Source: Bacteroidales bacterium UBA4116
GTDB lineage: Bacteria > Bacteroidota > Bacteroidia > Bacteroidales > Tannerellaceae
NCBI GenBank assembly: GCA_002381645.1
Contig: DFXE01000007.1
Location: forward strand, 329,404 to 393,403
Length of the DNA stretch: 64,000 nucleotides
Direction of reading: 5' to 3'
The notes below the pieces were generated by a model. It saw nothing but the letters and a program-made list of their open reading frames with translations. It did not search any database and was not told the DNA's origin. Position numbers and translations under genes: made by a program. Positions 61,171 through 64,000 of this stretch are shown piece by piece (within the stretch, counting starts at the first letter, position 1; each line of letters begins with the position of its first letter).

Positions 61171-61200
61171 TGAAAAAAACCCCTACCGGGTGGTTGATTT
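61171..61200 (-). terminator. weak terminator or attenuator after the sigma gene
   Basis: On the minus strand AACCACCCGG...GGGGTT forms a short imperfect stem followed by TTTTTTT, two bases after the sigma gene. It could separate constitutive sigma synthesis from the inducible part of the operon. Confidence 0.35.
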
Positions 61201-61202
61201 TT

Positions 61203-61715
61203 TTACCCGAAAAAAAACAAATAAATCCGGATCGCCGCCTGGCGAAGCGTTTTAAGAGCTTTACCGATCTGGTTTTCAACCGTTTTGACAGACAGATTCA
61301 ATTTATCTGCTATTTCCTGGTATTTCAGCCCTTCTTTTTTCGAGAGTAAAAATATTTTCTTTCTTTCGGGAGGCAATTTATCGATGGCTTCCCACAAACG
61401 GGCGTCGCGCTCGGCGATGCGGATGTTTTCGTCTATCGAGCCGTCTTCTACGTCGGGCAGCGAATCGGCTGCTTCTACGGGAGGACGGCTGGAGAGCATC
61501 GTGATCGAGCGGTTACGCACGGCGCGGAACATGTAGGCTTTGAGGTTGAGGATGCGGCCGGTAGTATGCCGCTTGTCCCATACATCGGCAAAAGCCTGCT
61601 GGACAACGTCTTCGGCTTCGTCGGCACAGTTAGTGAAACGAAGCGCGAAGAGGCATAAAGGCCGGTATAACGCTTTGAAGTTCTGTTCAAACTCTTCCGT
61701 AGTAAAAGCTTCCAT
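61203..61715 (-). CDS. FecI-like ECF sigma factor
   Basis: A 170-residue sigma factor. Region 2: LCLFALRFTNCADEAEDVVQQAFADVW and LKAYMFRAVRNRSI; region 4: LPPERKKIFLLSKKEGLKYQEIADKLNLSVKTVENQIGKALKTLR. The order sigma-barrel-fecR-receptor with the STN domain marks it as the sigma partner of the FecR protein. It opens the operon. Upstream is a 101-base gap to the DUF6261 gene on the same strand, with no clear promoter of the usual type. Confidence 0.92.
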   Translation of the reverse strand: MEAFTTEEFEQNFKALYRPLCLFALRFTNCADEAEDVVQQAFADVWDKRHTTGRILNLKAYMFRAVRNRSITMLSSRPPVEAADSLPDVEDGSIDENIRIAERDARLWEAIDKLPPERKKIFLLSKKEGLKYQEIADKLNLSVKTVENQIGKALKTLRQAAIRIYLFFFG

Positions 61716-61816
61716 AAAAGTCCGGTAAATTTGCTACCCGCGGCAAAGAAACATTATTTTATGGAAGTAAAACGCGTTTTCAGTTTCTTTATTATTCGTT
61801 ATTATACCCTTACAAA

Positions 61817-62995
61817 TTATTCGATACCCATATTGTCGGGGTATTCCACGCCTTCGAGAATGGCAATGGTTACACCGTCTACGATCAGACGGGGCGGATT
61901 GGCAGGCGATCCCCTGAACGGACGGATGTACCAGTTCCTGCCTCCTTCTGCCTGATCCATAATAATTCCGTTGACCTGCACACCGTCGTCGGCCGTCAGG
62001 AAACCGGCGACCGGAAAAGCGGGCACTTCTTCCTGTCCGTCAAAATACACGGTACCGCCCGCTGCATCGGGGTACACTACAGCGGAAAACGCTTCGGGAT
62101 CTTCGGCTTCTACCGACCATTTATTACCGACGGAATCGCCGAAGTTGGGATGCGGGTCGCCCGATACGACAGGGTTTTTCATCCTGAAGCGCGGGACTTC
62201 GCCCGGTACGGGAGGGTCTGTTCCTTCTTCGGTGCCTTCTTCGCCGGTTTTGGTAGTTTTATAGCTGGGCACCCGGCGGGCATACACTTTTTCGCTTTGC
62301 AACAGGTAGGAGTTGATGGCGTCTATCAGTCCACCAAGCGTTTGCCGTACGGTTTCGTCTTTTTCCCTGAGTTCGTTCGACAGGTAAATGGCATTGAGGG
62401 CGTCCGTGAGCGCGAGGAATGCCTTGTCGGTAACGGCCCGTGCATTGGATAATGATTCCTGCCTGTGCAGGTAGTCTTCTTTGGAGCGCCCGCGGTAAAC
62501 CGCCTTGAACGCATTGTTTTCTGCTTCAAGGCGGTCGACCAAAGCACTCAAACCAAGTCTGCTGACAGGTTGTGTATATTCAGGAGCTCTTAAATCCTGA
62601 ATAAGGTTAGTCAGCATCGCCGAATTCTCGGCATACGCCGCCGTGTTGGCCTGCTTGTAATTGTTGAGAACATGTTTCAACCTGTCCGCGGCGGCTTTTT
62701 CTTCTTCTGTTTTACTGTATTGCCTGTATTCGATCTCGCGTTTAAGTTCAAGGAAGGTGGCGTCCCTTTTTTCGTCGGCGGCTTTTACTTCGGAGGTTCC
62801 TTCGAGCTTGAGGCTTATTTTATACAGCTCGTCTTCTTTCAAAAAAGCGGCATAGAAAGTATTCCACACGGTGGAAATACCTTCTATACTGTCTTTGTGC
62901 TGCTTTACTTCGTCGTGAACGGCATCCATCAGGTCGAAATGTTCTGCGTTTTTCAGACGTTGGAGCAGCGTCAGGTTTGAATCAATTTTTTTCAT
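61817..62995 (-). CDS. DUF6261 family protein
   Basis: A 392-residue protein recognised by an all-helical N-terminal two-thirds (TLLQRLKNAEHFDLMDAVHDE, FKAVYRGRSKEDYLHRQE, TLGGLIDAINSYLLQSE). A Pro/Glu linker (about residues 250-275) follows, then a beta-rich C-terminus not shared by all members as I recall. No signal peptide. Families of this kind occur in Bacteroidales in many copies; the function is unknown. The upstream 294 bases carry repeats (63088-63207). Confidence 0.7.
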   Translation of the reverse strand: MKKIDSNLTLLQRLKNAEHFDLMDAVHDEVKQHKDSIEGISTVWNTFYAAFLKEDELYKISLKLEGTSEVKAADEKRDATFLELKREIEYRQYSKTEEEKAAADRLKHVLNNYKQANTAAYAENSAMLTNLIQDLRAPEYTQPVSRLGLSALVDRLEAENNAFKAVYRGRSKEDYLHRQESLSNARAVTDKAFLALTDALNAIYLSNELREKDETVRQTLGGLIDAINSYLLQSEKVYARRVPSYKTTKTGEEGTEEGTDPPVPGEVPRFRMKNPVVSGDPHPNFGDSVGNKWSVEAEDPEAFSAVVYPDAAGGTVYFDGQEEVPAFPVAGFLTADDGVQVNGIIMDQAEGGRNWYIRPFRGSPANPPRLIVDGVTIAILEGVEYPDNMGIE

Positions 62996-63087
62996 GGCAT
63001 TTTAGATTTTCGTTTATAAATAAAGGAAAATAAAACGTCATATCCAAATCTGCGGTTTTATCCGTCTGTGAAAAAACAGCGCCTTTA

Positions 63088-63207
63088 CTTTTTCATTTTG
63101 AGAAACTTACAAAAAAACGAACGGTTCGCTTTTTCGTTTTGAGACTCTCGTTTTTTTGCAAAGTATTGCAGTTTCGAAATCCGGGGTTTTACAAAACGAA
63201 AAGTCTC
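63088..63207. repeat. repeat-rich leader of the DUF6261 gene
   Basis: Direct repeats CTTTTTCATTTTGAGA (63088-63103) and CTTTTTCGTTTTGAGA (63129-63144), 41 bases apart, and an inverted copy CAAAACGAAAAGTCTC (63192-63207). No open frame. Confidence 0.6.
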
Positions 63208-63289
63208 CGGTTTCAAAACTTTTAAAATCGTGTTTTTAATATTGATTAAGAAATAATCAAATTGGGTTAACCATTTTTAAGAGAAGCGT

Positions 63290-64000
63290 TCACGATGATC
63301 CTTTCTCCTGTTCGTCTTCATACTTGCGTATCAATTCCATAAAATCGTTATCGGTAAGAAATTCTTTCCAGTCATCGTCCTCTTTTACGTATTGTGTGGT
63401 TATTTCTTTGTTCTTTAATGCGATATCCAGATATTTCAACGCTTGTTCTTTATCCCTTTTTATGGCGTAGAGGCAGGAGAGATTATATACTCCACCACCG
63501 TATTCTATATTCCTTTCAAATTTTTCAATCGCTTCCCGGAATAAGCGTTCTTTTTCATCTCCTTCTTTCAGTTGGGCTAAGTTCATTAAGACTACCCCCA
63601 AATTATCATAAGCCCCCGGGTAATGAGGGTTTAAAGAAATTGATTTTTCGTACTTTTCAATCGCGCTTTTATATAAATCTTCACGATGGCCATCAGAGGT
63701 AACACCTGCTAAGTCAGATAAAGCACTGCCCCAGTTATTATAAACATCCGGGTCATCGGGATTGAGCGAAATCGATTTTTCGTACTTTTCGATAGCGCTT
63801 TGATAGAAATCTTCGCGATGGCCATCAGAAGTAACACCTGCTAACTTATATAAAGCATTGCCCCAGTTACAATAAGCTTCCGGATTATCGGGTTTTAGGG
63901 AAATCGATTTTTCGTACTTTTCGATAGCGCTTTGATAGAAATCTTCAGAATGTTCATCCGATGTAAGATCTGCTAAGTCAGATAAAGCACTGCCACAGTT
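63290..64000 (-). CDS. TPR-repeat protein, 5' end outside window
   Basis: The last 236 residues of a tetratricopeptide-repeat protein whose start lies beyond 64000; the frame is open through the window edge. The N-terminal part seen here has three near-identical 44-residue units (SAIEKYEKSISLNPDDPDVYNN and so on), each longer than a classic 34-residue TPR owing to an inserted LAGVTSDGHRED loop. The C-terminal units are more diverged (EAIEKFERNIEYGGG, then ALKYLDIALKN). TPR proteins are scaffolds for protein binding. No partner is visible. Confidence 0.8.
   Translation of the reverse strand, partial: NCGSALSDLADLTSDEHSEDFYQSAIEKYEKSISLKPDNPEAYCNWGNALYKLAGVTSDGHREDFYQSAIEKYEKSISLNPDDPDVYNNWGSALSDLAGVTSDGHREDLYKSAIEKYEKSISLNPHYPGAYDNLGVVLMNLAQLKEGDEKERLFREAIEKFERNIEYGGGVYNLSCLYAIKRDKEQALKYLDIALKNKEITTQYVKEDDDWKEFLTDNDFMELIRKYEDEQEKGSS

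Noticed and set aside
63290..63601. Short complete gene starting at 63601
   Set aside because: The codon there is TTG, and the same frame continues with TPR units to the window edge.
1..64000. tRNA, rRNA, CRISPR arrays and complete insertion sequences
   Set aside because: No cloverleaf with a GTTCRAATC-type T-arm, no rRNA core sequence, no regular repeat-spacer array and no transposase reading frame was seen.

Overview
The window comes from a bacterium of the Bacteroidetes, most likely the order Bacteroidales. The evidence is: TAnnTTTG-type -7 promoter boxes with a TTTG -33 box, weak use of Shine-Dalgarno sites, a FecI/FecR/TonB-receptor/DUF4249 outer-membrane uptake operon, DUF4230, DUF2807, DUF4139 and DUF6261 proteins, a C10 (streptopain) protease, an NfnAB-type transhydrogenase annotated as GltA plus SudB-like in this phylum, and large two-module FtsX/MacB-type permeases. 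Base composition is moderate (AT-rich intergenic DNA, GC-richer core genes). The family cannot be fixed from the sequence alone. No rRNA, tRNA, CRISPR array, phage or complete insertion sequence was found.

Region 1 (1-13,230) is mixed accessory and housekeeping DNA: a small winged-helix protein, an ECF sigma factor, an AraC regulator, a DUF4230 pair, a secreted GH29 fucosidase, a hemolysin III protein, two Tat-targeted oxidoreductases (an aldo/keto reductase and an SDR that resembles the mycofactocin-type SDRs), a DUF2807 adhesin-like protein, a DUF4139 protein, a MaoC hydratase, a YqaA-like membrane protein, a GNAT acetyltransferase and an NADH pyrophosphatase. Region 2 (13,360-22,350) is a core translation and Fe-S block: rimP-nusA-infB-cvpA and sufB-sufC-sufD, on the plus strand. 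The rimP leader holds a strong hairpin whose 3' arm copies the 3' tail of 16S rRNA. No sufS follows sufD.

Region 3 (22,350-27,170) starts with a decayed gene end and an HU-like DNA-binding protein whose transcribed leader holds four palindromes at an exact 22-bp period. A C10 protease with an overlapping beta-barrel gene and two divergent O6-alkylguanine methyltransferases follow. Region 4 (27,250-41,530) is a regulated transporter locus: three permeases in one minus-strand operon, a divergent NtrC-family response regulator that has lost its AAA+ core, its histidine kinase, a CDF-like transporter, an alpha-oxoamine synthase and a fourth permease behind a textbook sigma-54 promoter. A 17-bp operator-like motif is shared by both permease promoters. 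No ABC ATPase gene is in the window.

Region 5 (41,560-53,830) carries metabolism and repair: NfnAB, a GroES-like protein, phosphofructokinase, a TIM-barrel sugar isomerase, an MBL hydrolase, a HipA-like kinase with DUF3037, 3-methyladenine glycosylase I and an S9 peptidase. Region 6 (54,170-61,720) is a secreted protein and a complete cell-surface-signalling operon (sigma factor, barrel, FecR, TonB receptor, DUF4249, SDR). Region 7 (61,800-64,000) has a DUF6261 protein with a repeat-rich leader and the end of a TPR protein that runs off the window with 132-bp internal repeats.
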